Part shown: positions 36,212 through 45,684 of the stretch, piece after piece
How the letters are laid out: each line of letters begins with the position of its first letter
How positions within the stretch are numbered: position 1 is the first letter of the stretch
Position numbers and translations under genes: made by a program
Notes under the pieces: generated by a model
Told to the model about the DNA's origin: nothing
What the model saw: only the letters and a program-made list of their open reading frames with translations
Database searches by the model: none
Origin: Bacteroidales bacterium
GTDB lineage: Bacteria > Bacteroidota > Bacteroidia > Bacteroidales > F082
Assembly: GCA_029983675.1 (NCBI GenBank)
Contig: JASBYY010000002.1
Coordinates: 65,755-129,754 of the forward strand
Direction: 5' to 3'
DNA: 64,000 bases

Positions 36212-37288
36212 TCAATCGTCCCTATTGTTCAACACATCGGTCTGTTTTCTGATTGAGGCTTGATGTATTGTTTCAAAAACCGCCGTCACCATTTCGGCAT
36301 CAAGTCCCAATTTATCCGCCATGACGAGATGGTCAGCCAATGACTTTTTCCAACGGTCCATTTGCACGACTGTCATATTGTGCCTTTTCTTGTATTGCCC
36401 GATTTGAGCGCTCACGTTCATCCTTCTGGTGAGCAATTGCAACAGTTCGTCGTCAATGTCGTCCAGTTCGCCCCTCAGGGTCACCAATCCGGAGATGACC
36501 GAAGGGTTTTCCTTGCTCCGCACAACAAGGGCATCCAACAACTTCCTCAGTTGGTTCGGGGTAATTTGCTGCCGTGCGTCCGTCAATGCCTTCGAGGGGC
36601 AGTGGTGACACTCGATCATAAGTCCGTCACAAGCCAAGTCTAAGGCTTTCTGCGCCGTGAGCAGCAACAATTCGCGATTGCCACATATATGGCTGACATC
36701 AGTAACGACGGGCACATTGGCAAGTCGCGCAAATGCAATAGGCACTTCCCACATCGGCAAATTTCTGAATGCTGTTTCACGATAATACTGGAATCCCCGA
36801 TGTATGCCTGCCAGATATTTAATTCCTGCCTTTCGGAAACGCTCTATGGCACCCAGCCACAATTGCACATCGGGAGAAATCGGGTTTTTCACAAACAGCG
36901 GCACTTCCGTTCCCCTTAAGGCATCGGCGAGCAGCTGCACCGAGAAAGGATTCACCACGGTCCGGGCACCCACCCAAAGCACATCGACACCATATTTCAA
37001 GGCCAGATCGACATGTTGCGGCGTTGCAATTTCGGTCGCGATGGGCAGCCCCGTTTCTTGCTTGGCCATTTTGAGCAAAGACAGACCGGCCTCTCCCATT
37101 CCTTCAAAGGACTGTGGCCGCGTTCTCGGCTTCCAGATTCCCCCCCTAAGTATCTTTACTTCGGGGATTGCAGCCAGCGCCTTTGCGGTCTCCATCAGTT
37201 GTTCCTCACCCTCAACGCTACATGGCCCACTGATAATCAGCGGCGTATCACGATGATCGAACCACGAAATCAAATCGAACATGTTCAC
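36212..37288 (-). CDS. 3-deoxy-7-phosphoheptulonate synthase / chorismate mutase fusion
   Basis: A 358-aa bifunctional enzyme. Residues about 1-260 are a type I-beta DAHP synthase (SGPCSVEGEEQLMETA, KILRGGIWKPRTRPQSFEG, TDVSHICGNRELL, MIECHHCPSKALTD), the first step of the shikimate pathway. Residues about 270-350 are an AroQ-type chorismate mutase (LDDIDDELLQLLTRRMNVSAQIG), which probably also gives allosteric feedback control. The order DAHPS-CM is as in Prevotella nigrescens DAH7PS. It begins at 37288 or at the third codon (37282). It is monocistronic, with a promoter at 37309-37316. Confidence 0.93.
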   Translation of the reverse strand: MNMFDLISWFDHRDTPLIISGPCSVEGEEQLMETAKALAAIPEVKILRGGIWKPRTRPQSFEGMGEAGLSLLKMAKQETGLPIATEIATPQHVDLALKYGVDVLWVGARTVVNPFSVQLLADALRGTEVPLFVKNPISPDVQLWLGAIERFRKAGIKYLAGIHRGFQYYRETAFRNLPMWEVPIAFARLANVPVVTDVSHICGNRELLLLTAQKALDLACDGLMIECHHCPSKALTDARQQITPNQLRKLLDALVVRSKENPSVISGLVTLRGELDDIDDELLQLLTRRMNVSAQIGQYKKRHNMTVVQMDRWKKSLADHLVMADKLGLDAEMVTAVFETIHQASIRKQTDVLNNRDD

Positions 37289-37308
37289 CTTATATTAATA
37301 TGAGACTG

Positions 37309-37316
37309 CAAAGGTA
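37309..37316 (-). promoter_or_regulatory. Bacteroidetes -7 element (TACCTTTG)
   Basis: TACCTTTG on the minus strand, 20 nt before the ATG at 37288. It is divergent from asnS. Confidence 0.5.
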
Positions 37317-37523
37317 GTTTTTTTGAGAAAATGGCACCATCATGGCTGCTGCAAACGGCATTGCTTTCCACATACACCTATTGCCATCCGCTCTTGCCAA
37401 AGGATTTGCCGCCACCCTTCCGACATCCGTCTTGAAATTAAACTGACGAAAGCAGGGCGCGTTACGTTTTTTTTCCGTTACTTTGTACATTCAAAAGAAA
37501 TAATAGAACAAACATTCAATATT

Positions 37524-38963
37524 GTGAAAAGAGTTGAGATAAAGCAAGCCTTGCAGATGCAAGCGTCTGAAAATGAGATCACCGTCATGGGATGGGTGCG
37601 TACCAAACGTGGCAGTAAGAACGTTGCTTTCATCGCCTTGAACGATGGAACCACCATCAACAACCTGCAACTTGTCATCGACCTGAATGCCATTCCCGAG
37701 GACAATCTTGCCTTGATGCATGCCGGCGCATCGCTATGGGCGAAAGGACATCTGGTTGAATCGATGGGCAGCGGCCAAGCCGTTGAGCTTGCCGTAAAGG
37801 AAATCGGGCTTTTCGGCCCTGCCAATCCCGACGAATATCCATTGCAGCCCAAGAAACACTCGTTGGAGTTTCTGCGCGACATTGCGCACCTGCGTTTCCG
37901 CACCAACACCTTCGGTGCCATCATGCGCCTGCGCCATGCCATGATGTTCGGCATCCATAAGTTCTTCAACGACCGTGGTTTTGTCAACATGCACACTCCG
38001 CTCATCACTGCCTCCGACTGTGAGGGTGCAGGCGAAATGTTTCAGGTCACCACGCTCGACATGAGCAATCCGCCACGCAACGAGGAGGGCCAGATCGACT
38101 ACACGAAAGACTTCTTCGGCAAACCCACCAACCTTACCGTTTCGGGACAACTTGAAGGGGAGCTGGCGGCAACTGCCTTGGGTAAGATTTACACCTTCGG
38201 CCCTACTTTCCGCGCCGAAAACTCAAACACCACACGCCATTTGGCGGAATTTTGGATGATTGAACCCGAAGTGGCGTTTTTCGACATCACCGATAATATG
38301 GACTTGGCCGAAGATATGCTTAAGTTCTTGATTCAATACGCCTTAGACAACTGCATGGACGACTTGCAGTTCCTCAGCAAACGCCTTCAAGAAGAAGAAA
38401 AAGGCAAAAAAGAAGAAGACAAGTCCATGGAATTGCTCAGCAAGCTCCATTTTGTGCTGGAACACGATTTTGCCCGTGTCACTTACAGCGAAGCCATCGA
38501 CATTCTGAAAAACAGCAACTACAATAAGAAAGGCAAGTTCCAATATCCCATCTCGGAATGGGGCATCGACTTGCAGTCGGAGCACGAGCGCTACCTTGTG
38601 GAAAAACACTTCAAGAAGCCCGTCATTCTGACCGACTATCCAAAAGAAATCAAGGCGTTCTATATGAAGCAGAACGAGGACGGCAAGACAGTTCGCGCCA
38701 TGGATGTTTTGTTCCCCGGCATCGGTGAAATCATCGGCGGTTCCGAACGCGAAACCGACCTTGAGAAACTCCTCGGCCGCATGCACGAAGTCGGGATTCC
38801 CGGAGAATCAATGCAATGGTATCTCGACAGCCGTCGCTTCGGTTCGGTGCCTCACGCCGGCTACGGATTAGGATTTGAGCGTCTGCTGCTTTTCCTCACC
38901 GGCATGACCAATATTCGCGATGTCATCCCCTTCCCGCGGACTCCGAAAAACTGTCTGTACTAA
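37524..38963 (+). CDS. asnS: Asparaginyl-tRNA synthetase
   Basis: A 479-aa class IIb synthetase. The N-terminal OB-fold anticodon-binding domain (ITVMGWVRTKRGSKNVAFI) and motif 3 near the end (YGLGFERLLLFLTGMTNIRDVIPFPRTP) are diagnostic, and the AsnRS-specific sequence TASDCEGAGEMFQVTTL is present. A GTG start at 37524 is preferred because the upstream extension to 37323 has no similarity to the family and a degenerate -7 element (TTACTTTG, 37477-37484) lies between. It heads a probable operon with rpoN and a PAP2-like gene. Confidence 0.95.
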   Translation: MKRVEIKQALQMQASENEITVMGWVRTKRGSKNVAFIALNDGTTINNLQLVIDLNAIPEDNLALMHAGASLWAKGHLVESMGSGQAVELAVKEIGLFGPANPDEYPLQPKKHSLEFLRDIAHLRFRTNTFGAIMRLRHAMMFGIHKFFNDRGFVNMHTPLITASDCEGAGEMFQVTTLDMSNPPRNEEGQIDYTKDFFGKPTNLTVSGQLEGELAATALGKIYTFGPTFRAENSNTTRHLAEFWMIEPEVAFFDITDNMDLAEDMLKFLIQYALDNCMDDLQFLSKRLQEEEKGKKEEDKSMELLSKLHFVLEHDFARVTYSEAIDILKNSNYNKKGKFQYPISEWGIDLQSEHERYLVEKHFKKPVILTDYPKEIKAFYMKQNEDGKTVRAMDVLFPGIGEIIGGSERETDLEKLLGRMHEVGIPGESMQWYLDSRRFGSVPHAGYGLGFERLLLFLTGMTNIRDVIPFPRTPKNCLY

Positions 38964-38983
38964 TCGACCAAAACGCAGCGAAA

Positions 38984-40492
38984 ATGTCCAATCAACGACT
39001 GACACAAACCCAACGGCAGGAACTGAAGCTCTCTCCTCAGCAAATTCAGCTGCTGAAGCTTTTGCAATTGCCGTTGATTGAGTTGGAGCAAAGAATCAAA
39101 GAAGAAATTGAAGCCAATCCCGCTTTGGAAGAAAGCGAAAACAGAGAAGAGTTTGACAATGATTTGAATGCGGAAAACGAACAAGGCGACAATGGAGAAC
39201 ACGACGACTACAGCGAAGAGGAAACGTTTAACCGCGATGAGGAGTTCGACCTGAACGACTATCTTCCCGAAGACGAAGACGACTATTCCTACAAGCTACA
39301 CGCCAACAACTACAGCTCCGACGATGAACAGTTCGAGACGCCCATTGTCAACGAAGAAACGTTTCAGGATTATCTGATTCAACAGCTCGGGTATCGCGAA
39401 CTCGACGAGAAACAGATGGTCATTGGGCAATATATCGTCGGCAACCTCGATGACAACGGCTATCTCAGCCGTCCCATCCCCAACCTCATTGACGACCTAT
39501 TGTTCACCACAAACATTGAAGCCAGCGAGGCGGATGTCAAGGAAGTGTTACAAGTTGTCCAGGAACTGGATCCGCCCGGCATTGCCGCCTTCAATCTGCA
39601 AGAATGCCTGCTCATCCAGCTCAACCGCTTGCAGGAAGACAATCCGACGAACGATTACAGCCTGTGCATCACCATCATCAAAGACTGCTTCGAGGAGTTC
39701 ACGAAAAAGCACTACGACAAAATCGCCAAAAAGACAGGTGCAAGCAACAAGACCCTGAAAATAGCCTTGGATGAAATCCTTAAACTCAACCCGAAACCGG
39801 GTGACGCATCAGGTTCCAGTATCAAGAATATTCATTACATCACCCCCGATTTCTTCATTTTCATCAAGGATGGGGAACTGGAACTTTCATTGGACGGACG
39901 CAACAACCCTGAGCTTAAGGTCAACAAGGACTACGTCCAGATGCTCAGAGAATACTCGAAAAGCCAAAAGGAACAGATGAAAGAGGCCGCCACTTTCGTG
40001 CGTCAGAAAATCGATGCCGCCAAATGGTTTATCGAAGCTATCAACCAACGTCAACGCACGCTTTACACCACCATGCATGCCATTATGGAAATGCAGAGGA
40101 GCTACTTTCTGACGGGCGACGAAACGCAGTTGAAACCCATGATTCTGAAAGACATTGCCGAGAAGGTAGGACTTGACATCTCCACCATCTCGCGCGTGGC
40201 CAACAGTAAATACGTACAGACACCTTACGGCACTTTTCTGCTGAAAACCTTCTTCAGCGAAGGCATCACCAACAATGAAGGCGAAGAGATTTCGACACAC
40301 GAAATCAAGAAAATACTGAAAGACTGCATCGGAAGCGAAAACAAGCAAAAGCCGCTCACCGACGAGGAAATCATGATCATCTTGAAAGAAAAAGGCTATC
40401 CTATCGCCCGCCGCACTGTAGCAAAATACAGAGAACAACTCGGCATCCCCGTGGCGAGAATGCGAAAAGAAGTGCCGGAGGACAATGTTTGA
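38984..40492 (+). CDS. rpoN: RNA polymerase sigma-54 factor
   Basis: A 502-aa sigma factor. Region I (QTQRQELKLSPQQIQLLKLLQLPLIELEQ) needed for enhancer response is followed by a long acidic region II (residues about 45-100), the core-binding domain, the HTH region (DISTISRVANSKYVQTPYGT) and the RpoN box ARRTVAKYRE near the C-terminus. All functional parts are intact. It starts 20 nt after asnS. Dedicated enhancer-binding proteins are not in this window. Confidence 0.97.
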   Translation: MSNQRLTQTQRQELKLSPQQIQLLKLLQLPLIELEQRIKEEIEANPALEESENREEFDNDLNAENEQGDNGEHDDYSEEETFNRDEEFDLNDYLPEDEDDYSYKLHANNYSSDDEQFETPIVNEETFQDYLIQQLGYRELDEKQMVIGQYIVGNLDDNGYLSRPIPNLIDDLLFTTNIEASEADVKEVLQVVQELDPPGIAAFNLQECLLIQLNRLQEDNPTNDYSLCITIIKDCFEEFTKKHYDKIAKKTGASNKTLKIALDEILKLNPKPGDASGSSIKNIHYITPDFFIFIKDGELELSLDGRNNPELKVNKDYVQMLREYSKSQKEQMKEAATFVRQKIDAAKWFIEAINQRQRTLYTTMHAIMEMQRSYFLTGDETQLKPMILKDIAEKVGLDISTISRVANSKYVQTPYGTFLLKTFFSEGITNNEGEEISTHEIKKILKDCIGSENKQKPLTDEEIMIILKEKGYPIARRTVAKYREQLGIPVARMRKEVPEDNV

Positions 40493-40514
40493 CCTCGCAG
40501 ACACCGATTGCAGC

Positions 40515-41132
40515 ATGGCACGATTTCATAAGATATTATCCTTACTGCTCCATCCCATGCTAACCTGCACTTGGTCGGCACTCATTATTTTATGCAGTCC
40601 GATCGGGAAGGTCCTGCTGATGCTACTCCAGCCATCGGCTTTTTGGATTTTGCCCGGTATCGTTTTCGCATTTACATTTCTGATGCCTACGCTCATCATC
40701 ACAGGAGTACGTGCAGCCTTGCGGAAGAAAAATGATACTGAAAACCAAGACCACAGCGTAACCATCACCTTTACGATAAGCATCTTGTTCATGGTCGTCA
40801 GCTATTATCTGTTGAAAGACATTGCCATAGCCATACCCCTGAATCTCTATCTGCTTTCTGCCATATCCACTTGCATCCTTACGATGATGCTCAAACCTTT
40901 TTGGAACATCAGCTACTATACCGCTGCATGGGGCAACCTGAGCGGATTACTGTTTTATCTGTGTTTATCCATGCCGCATATCTACCTGTCGCCTTTCCTC
41001 GGCATCATTTTGATAAGCGGTGCCGTAGGCTGGAACCGTTTGGCCACACTATCACACCGTCACGGAGAAATCTATGCAGGTTATGCCTTAGGCTTCGCAA
41101 CTACAGCCGTACTGTTTGCAACGCTATTATGA
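40515..41132 (+). CDS. PAP2-like integral membrane protein
   Basis: About 205 aa, six hydrophobic segments. The C-terminal GAVGWNRLATLSHRHGEIYAGYALGF resembles the last catalytic motif (R...H) of PAP2-type phosphatases, but the first motifs are not conserved clearly, so enzymatic activity is uncertain. Such a gene commonly follows rpoN or asnS in Bacteroidetes. The start could also be the ATG at 40485, which overlaps the rpoN stop. The Met at 40515 gives the cleaner N-terminal membrane helix. Confidence 0.65.
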   Translation: MARFHKILSLLLHPMLTCTWSALIILCSPIGKVLLMLLQPSAFWILPGIVFAFTFLMPTLIITGVRAALRKKNDTENQDHSVTITFTISILFMVVSYYLLKDIAIAIPLNLYLLSAISTCILTMMLKPFWNISYYTAAWGNLSGLLFYLCLSMPHIYLSPFLGIILISGAVGWNRLATLSHRHGEIYAGYALGFATTAVLFATLL

Positions 41133-41188
41133 ATGACTGCTGAAATCATCGCCATACAAGGATGGCTTGGAGGTGTCCCTGTCAGTCA

Positions 41189-42214
41189 TTAGTCAAACAG
41201 ATTCCCTTGACTGCCGGAACGAACCTTTCCCAAATGCTTGTAAGCCAATTCTGTACATTCTCTCCCACGTGGTGTACGCATAAGAAAACCCTCCATGATC
41301 AGGAAAGGTTCATACACTTCTTCAACCGTCCCGGGATCTTCGCCGACAGCCGTAGCAATAGTGTTCACACCGACAGGACCACCTTTGAACTTGTCGATAA
41401 TAGTGTTCAAAATCTTATTGTCCATCTCGTCGAGGCCATGCTCATCCACTTTCAAAGCAGAAAGGCCAATGCGAGCAATGTCGAGTGTGATTTTTCCATC
41501 GCCTTGAATCTGCGCAAAATCACGGACTCGGCGCAAAAGCAAGTTGGCAATACGCGGGGTTCCTCGACTACGACGGGCAATCTCGAACGCCGCCGTATCA
41601 TCGACAGGGACACGAAGGATACCCGCCGAACGCCTTATAATGCCCGAGAGTGTCTGGGCATCGTAATATTCGAGACGCAGGTTGATGCCGAAGCGCGAAC
41701 GCAATGGAGCCGTTAGCAGTCCGGAGCGCGTGGTGGCACCTATCAGGGTAAACGGGTTCAACGCAATTTGTACGCTACGGGCATTGGGACCAGCTTCGAT
41801 CATGATGTCGATCCGGTAATCTTCCATAGCCGAGTAAAGATATTCCTCCACGACAGGTGTAAGGCGATGGATCTCATCGATAAAAAGCACGTCGTTCGGT
41901 TCAAGATTGGTCAGCAAGCCCGCAAGGTTGCCCGGCTTGTCGAGCACGGGTCCCGATGTCATCTTCATGTTCACGCCCAACTCATTGGCGATGATGTGCG
42001 ACAGGGTGGTCTTTCCGAGACCGGGCGGGCCATGTAGCAGCGTATGGTCCAAGGCTTCGCCACGCTGTGCCGCCGCTTGCACAAAAATGCGCAGGTTATC
42101 GACCACCTGCCTTTGTCCGGCAAAGCTGCTGAAAGCGTCTGGACGAAGCACGTTTTCAAGGTCTTTTTCCGCCTTTGAAAGTTGCGAACCGGTAGCATCA
42201 AGATTATCGTTCAT
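41189..42214 (-). CDS. ruvB: Holliday junction branch migration helicase RuvB
   Basis: A 341-aa AAA+ motor of the RuvAB complex. Walker A GPPGLGKT, Walker B LFIDEIHRL, sensor 1 IGATTRSG and the arginine finger region (RSRFG) are intact. The C-terminal winged helix ends RGRECTELAYKHLG. The start at 42214 (MNDNLDATGSQL) is chosen because the frame to 42256 would begin upstream of the promoter at 42232-42239. Confidence 0.97.
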   Translation of the reverse strand: MNDNLDATGSQLSKAEKDLENVLRPDAFSSFAGQRQVVDNLRIFVQAAAQRGEALDHTLLHGPPGLGKTTLSHIIANELGVNMKMTSGPVLDKPGNLAGLLTNLEPNDVLFIDEIHRLTPVVEEYLYSAMEDYRIDIMIEAGPNARSVQIALNPFTLIGATTRSGLLTAPLRSRFGINLRLEYYDAQTLSGIIRRSAGILRVPVDDTAAFEIARRSRGTPRIANLLLRRVRDFAQIQGDGKITLDIARIGLSALKVDEHGLDEMDNKILNTIIDKFKGGPVGVNTIATAVGEDPGTVEEVYEPFLIMEGFLMRTPRGRECTELAYKHLGKVRSGSQGNLFD

Positions 42215-42231
42215 ATTGCCGTAATAAAGCA

Positions 42232-42239
42232 CAAAAATA
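42232..42239 (-). promoter_or_regulatory. -7 element of ruvB (TATTTTTG)
   Basis: TATTTTTG on the minus strand, 17 nt before the ruvB ATG at 42214. It is divergent from the tadA promoter. Confidence 0.6.
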
Positions 42240-42263
42240 CAAAATTCAGACGACAAAAAACAC

Positions 42264-42271
42264 TATTTTTG
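42264..42271 (+). promoter_or_regulatory. -7 element of tadA (TATTTTTG)
   Basis: TATTTTTG on the plus strand, 29 nt before the tadA ATG at 42301. Only 24 bp separate it from the divergent ruvB element. Confidence 0.6.
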
Positions 42272-42300
42272 CCGACACAACAACGACAACAACAATTGCA

Positions 42301-42744
42301 ATGGGTCTTAGCATTTTTTCCGATGAGTATTTCATGAAACAAGCCTATCTTGAAGCCGAAAAAGCCCTTGAAGAAAACGAAATCCCTATCGGTACCGTCG
42401 TGACCTGCAACGGCAAAATCATTGCCCGTGCGCACAATCAGACCGAAACGCTGAACGACGTCACGGCTCATGCCGAAATGCTGGCCATCACTGCCGCCGC
42501 CAACGCCATCGGCGCAAAATATTTAGACGACTGTACGCTTTATGTGACCCTTGAGCCATGCCCCATGTGCGCCGGTGCCCTTGCCCACGCTCATGTGGCC
42601 AAAGTAGTCTGGGCAGCAAACGACCCCAAAAACGGGTTCCAAAAGTTCGGCAACATGCTACATCCCAAAACGAAAACCACGACAGGCATCATGGAAAACG
42701 AATGCCTCGCCCTTCTCACTGATTTCTTCAAAAAGAAAAGATAA
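42301..42744 (+). CDS. tadA: tRNA-adenosine deaminase / nucleoside deaminase
   Basis: A 147-aa zinc-dependent deaminase that makes inosine at the wobble position of tRNA-Arg. The zinc ligands are His57 in HAEM, with catalytic Glu59, and Cys87 and Cys90 in PCPMCAGAL. VVWAANDPKNGFQKFGNMLHP is the usual variant of the TadA loop. Length matches the family, although a closely related guanine or cytosine deaminase cannot be fully excluded. Confidence 0.88.
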   Translation: MGLSIFSDEYFMKQAYLEAEKALEENEIPIGTVVTCNGKIIARAHNQTETLNDVTAHAEMLAITAAANAIGAKYLDDCTLYVTLEPCPMCAGALAHAHVAKVVWAANDPKNGFQKFGNMLHPKTKTTTGIMENECLALLTDFFKKKR

Positions 42745-42916
42745 GGGGCTTTCGCCAAATAAACGGCTGACAGCTTCAAAGCCGATCAAACAGTTTTCGA
42801 CACGTCATTTTGTCATTTTGTCACACATTCTGACATGTTATAATTACATATTTGATTATCAATAAATTATAATGTATTAATATAACCTAAACATGGGTTA
42901 AAACCTCTCCTCCGTC

Positions 42917-42936
42917 CTTTGGCACAATGATTGACT
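42917..42936 (+). promoter_or_regulatory. Sigma-54-like promoter upstream of dnaK
   Basis: The sequence TTTGGCACAATGATTGAC has TGGCAC, 5 bp, then TTGA, close to the -24/-12 pattern TGGCAC-N5-TTGC but with A in place of the invariant C at -12. No TAnnTTTG element was found in the 240 bp before dnaK. Predicted leader about 40-50 nt. Confidence 0.35.
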
Positions 42937-42986
42937 AAAACAAAGCATCGAAAAAAAAGTATCATTTATTATAGGAGAAACAAAAC

Positions 42987-44903
42987 ATGTCAAAAATCAT
43001 TGGTATTGACTTAGGAACAACAAACTCATGCGTTGCCGTCATGGAAGGTAACGAGCCGGTTGTCATCGCCAACAGCGAAGGCCACCGCACCACTCCATCC
43101 GTCGTCGCATTCACCGATAATGGCGAACGCAAGGTGGGCGAACCTGCCAAACGTCAGGCCATCACCAACCCGACCCGTACCGTATATTCCATCAAACGTT
43201 TCATGGGCGAAACCTACGACAAGATGCAGAACGAGATGAATCGTGTGCCTTACAAAGTCGTTCAAGGCCCGAACAACACGCCTCGCATCGATATCGACGG
43301 CAAAAACTATACGCCTCAGGAGATTTCGGCCATGGTGCTTCAAAAGATGAAGAAAACCGCGGAAGACTTCTTGGGACAGACCATCAGTGAAGCCGTCATC
43401 ACGGTGCCGGCATACTTCAGCGACTCGCAGCGTCAAGCCACGAAAGAAGCCGGTGAGATTGCCGGACTGACAGTGCGCCGCATCATCAACGAGCCTACCG
43501 CTGCCGCTTTGGCATACGGTCTCGACAAGAAAAAGAATGATGTGAAAGTGGCGGTGTATGACCTTGGCGGCGGCACATTCGATATCTCCATCCTCGAACT
43601 TGGCGACGGCGTGTTTGAAGTGAAATCGACCAACGGCAACACCCACTTGGGCGGCGATGACTTTGACGAAACCATCATCAACTGGCTGGCCGAAGAGTTC
43701 AAGAAAGACCACAACATCGATCTTCGCAAGGATCCCATGGCGTTACAGCGTCTGAAAGAAGCCGCAGAAAAGGCAAAAATCGAGTTGTCGTCATCGAGCG
43801 AAACCGAAATCAACCTGCCTTATATCATGCCCGTAGAAGGCATTCCGCAACACCTTGTCAGAACCCTGTCACGCGCCAAGTTCGAACAGTTGGCTGACAA
43901 ACTGATTCACGACACCATAGAACCCTGCCGCAAGGCTCTGCAAGATGCCAACATGACGGTTGACGATATCGACGATGTCATTTTGGTAGGCGGTTCCACC
44001 CGTATCCCTGCCATCCAGAACATTGTCCGCGACTTTTTCAAGAAAGAACCTTCGAAAGGTGTCAACCCTGACGAAGTCGTTGCCATCGGAGCTTCCATCC
44101 AAGGTGGCGTGCTCACCGGCGAAGTGAAAGACGTGCTGTTGCTCGATGTCACCCCACTGTCTCTCGGAATCGAGACCCTCGGCGGCGTAATGACCAAGCT
44201 CATCGATGCCAACACCACTATCCCGACCCGTAAATCGGAGGTGTTCTCTACCGCTGCCGACAACCAGCCTTCTGTTGAAATCCACGTGCTGCAAGGCGAG
44301 CGTCCCATGGCCGCCCAAAACAAGACCATAGGCCGCTTCAACTTGGATAGCATCCCGCCCGCGCCCCGTGGTGTTCCGCAGATTGAAGTCACTTTTGACA
44401 TCGACTCCAACGGCATCCTGAACGTCTCGGCAAAAGACAAGGCCACAGGCAAGGAACAGAAGATCAGAATCGAAGCCTCATCCGGACTTACCGACGCTGA
44501 AATCAAACGCATGAAAGATGAAGCCGACGCCAACGCCGAAGCCGACAAAAAGGAACGCGAACGCATCGATAAGCTGAATGCAGCCGACGCCATGGTATTC
44601 CAGACTGAAAAACAGCTGAAAGAATATGGCGACAAGCTGCCTGTCGACAAAAAAGCAGAGATAGAAAGCGCTTTGGGCAAGCTAAAGACCGCCCACCAGT
44701 CGCAAGACATCGCCGGCATCGACGCAGCCATGGCAGAGATGAACGCCATCTGGCAAAAGGCCAGCGAAGAAATGTACAAGAATACCGGAGCCCAGGGCGG
44801 TCCGCAAGGCGGCTACCAAAACCCCAATGCAGGCAACCAACAGCAACAAGGCGACGGCAGCAACGACACCGTCACCGACGCCGACTTTGAGGAAGTGAAG
44901 TAA
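42987..44903 (+). CDS. dnaK: Molecular chaperone DnaK (Hsp70)
   Basis: A 638-aa Hsp70. The ATPase domain begins IGIDLGTTNSCVAV and contains PAYFSDSQRQATKEAG, VYDLGGGTFDIS and VGGSTRIPAIQ. The substrate-binding domain (GIETLGGVMTKLIDANTT) and a disordered Gln/Gly-rich tail ending FEEVK follow. The usual C-terminal EEVK is retained. It carries no adjacent dnaJ or grpE. Its last codons are the target of the integrated element: the same sequence is repeated 19 kb downstream. Confidence 0.98.
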   Translation: MSKIIGIDLGTTNSCVAVMEGNEPVVIANSEGHRTTPSVVAFTDNGERKVGEPAKRQAITNPTRTVYSIKRFMGETYDKMQNEMNRVPYKVVQGPNNTPRIDIDGKNYTPQEISAMVLQKMKKTAEDFLGQTISEAVITVPAYFSDSQRQATKEAGEIAGLTVRRIINEPTAAALAYGLDKKKNDVKVAVYDLGGGTFDISILELGDGVFEVKSTNGNTHLGGDDFDETIINWLAEEFKKDHNIDLRKDPMALQRLKEAAEKAKIELSSSSETEINLPYIMPVEGIPQHLVRTLSRAKFEQLADKLIHDTIEPCRKALQDANMTVDDIDDVILVGGSTRIPAIQNIVRDFFKKEPSKGVNPDEVVAIGASIQGGVLTGEVKDVLLLDVTPLSLGIETLGGVMTKLIDANTTIPTRKSEVFSTAADNQPSVEIHVLQGERPMAAQNKTIGRFNLDSIPPAPRGVPQIEVTFDIDSNGILNVSAKDKATGKEQKIRIEASSGLTDAEIKRMKDEADANAEADKKERERIDKLNAADAMVFQTEKQLKEYGDKLPVDKKAEIESALGKLKTAHQSQDIAGIDAAMAEMNAIWQKASEEMYKNTGAQGGPQGGYQNPNAGNQQQQGDGSNDTVTDADFEEVK

Positions 44904-44904
44904 T
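44886..44904 (+). repeat. Left attachment site (attL) in the dnaK 3' end
   Basis: TTTGAGGAAGTGAAGTAAT covers the last dnaK codons (FEEVK-stop). It is repeated at 63862-63880 with two silent-type differences. The shared unbroken core is GTGAAGTAAT. A tyrosine integrase gene lies 780 bp inside. Confidence 0.7.
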
Positions 44905-44940
44905 GTAGATAAACAATAGTTTGCCATCTATAAACAAATG

Positions 44941-44969
44941 GGTGTAGCACAATGTGTTACACCTTTTTT
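44941..44969 (+). terminator. Terminator behind dnaK (element-borne)
   Basis: GGTGTAGCACA...TGTGTTACACC (44941-44963) followed by TTTTTT. It lies inside the element, 38 nt after the dnaK stop, and probably replaces the native terminator, now at 63911-63943. Confidence 0.7.
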
Positions 44970-45018
44970 GTTGATAAATATTTTTCGTTATTTATGCTTA
45001 TATATGGGATTTTTATTG

Positions 45019-45026
45019 TATATTTG
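45019..45026 (+). promoter_or_regulatory. -7 element (TATATTTG)
   Basis: TATATTTG, 88 nt before the Met at 45115. Likely promoter of the HTH-integrase transcript. Confidence 0.45.
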
Positions 45027-45029
45027 CAA

Positions 45030-45041
45030 CATATTTGTAAC
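45030..45041 (+). repeat. 12-bp repeat shared by both element ends, left copy
   Basis: CATATTTGTAAC, identical to 63812-63823. It lies 126 bp inside attL and may be an integrase arm-binding site. Confidence 0.35.
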
Positions 45042-45114
45042 GCGACTTAATTAGCGATAAGGTGCGACTTATCAGTACTTAATGCTACTTAATTCGACTA
45101 AAAACATACGATAT

Positions 45115-45678
45115 ATGCCTGCAAGCAAGTACAAATTAGAACGAAAATGCGAAATGTGCGGGAGTACATTTCTTGCCAAAACGGTTTACTCTAAATACTG
45201 CTCTCGCCATTGTAGTGAGGCTGCATATAGAGCAAAAAAGCGTGAAGAGAAAAAAGAGCAGCACAAGCAGGAACTTGCAGACAAAGTTCCGCAAGAACGC
45301 CCATACATTTCCATTGCCGAAGCCGTTGCCTTGTTTGGTATCTCTCGCGATACCATTTACAGGCTAATCAGAAATGGCAATCTGCCAGCCGTAAATTTGG
45401 GTGAACGACTTACACGCATCAGCCGCGCCCATATCGAAAGTATGTTTCCGTTGGTAGAGCAAAAACAGCAAGCAACGCCAACACCTCAACCTGCGAAACC
45501 ATACAATTTTGATGCTTCCGACTCATACACTATTGGCGAGGTGTCAAAGAAATACGGCGTTTCCGATTCCACCGTTTACAAAACTATCCGCAAGATTGGC
45601 ATCCCCACTTGTCAAAAGGGGAAATATGTATTTGTGCCGAAAGCAGAAATCGACAAAGTGTTCAACCCAAGCAAATAA
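45115..45678 (+). CDS. HTH protein with N-terminal Cys cluster and two excisionase-type HTH domains
   Basis: About 187 aa. The N-terminus has CEMCGSTFLAKTVYSKYCSRHC, a four-Cys treble-clef-like metal site. Two MerR/HTH_17-type helix-turn-helix domains follow: YISIAEAVALFGISRDTIYRLIRNG near residue 63 and YTIGEVSKKYGVSDSTVYKTIRK near residue 142. Paired with the integrase (6-nt gap), it is the likely excisionase or recombination regulator. The start is at MPASKYKLERKCEMC (45115); a longer frame begins at 45082. Confidence 0.75.
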   Translation: MPASKYKLERKCEMCGSTFLAKTVYSKYCSRHCSEAAYRAKKREEKKEQHKQELADKVPQERPYISIAEAVALFGISRDTIYRLIRNGNLPAVNLGERLTRISRAHIESMFPLVEQKQQATPTPQPAKPYNFDASDSYTIGEVSKKYGVSDSTVYKTIRKIGIPTCQKGKYVFVPKAEIDKVFNPSK

Positions 45679-45684
45679 GCCGCC

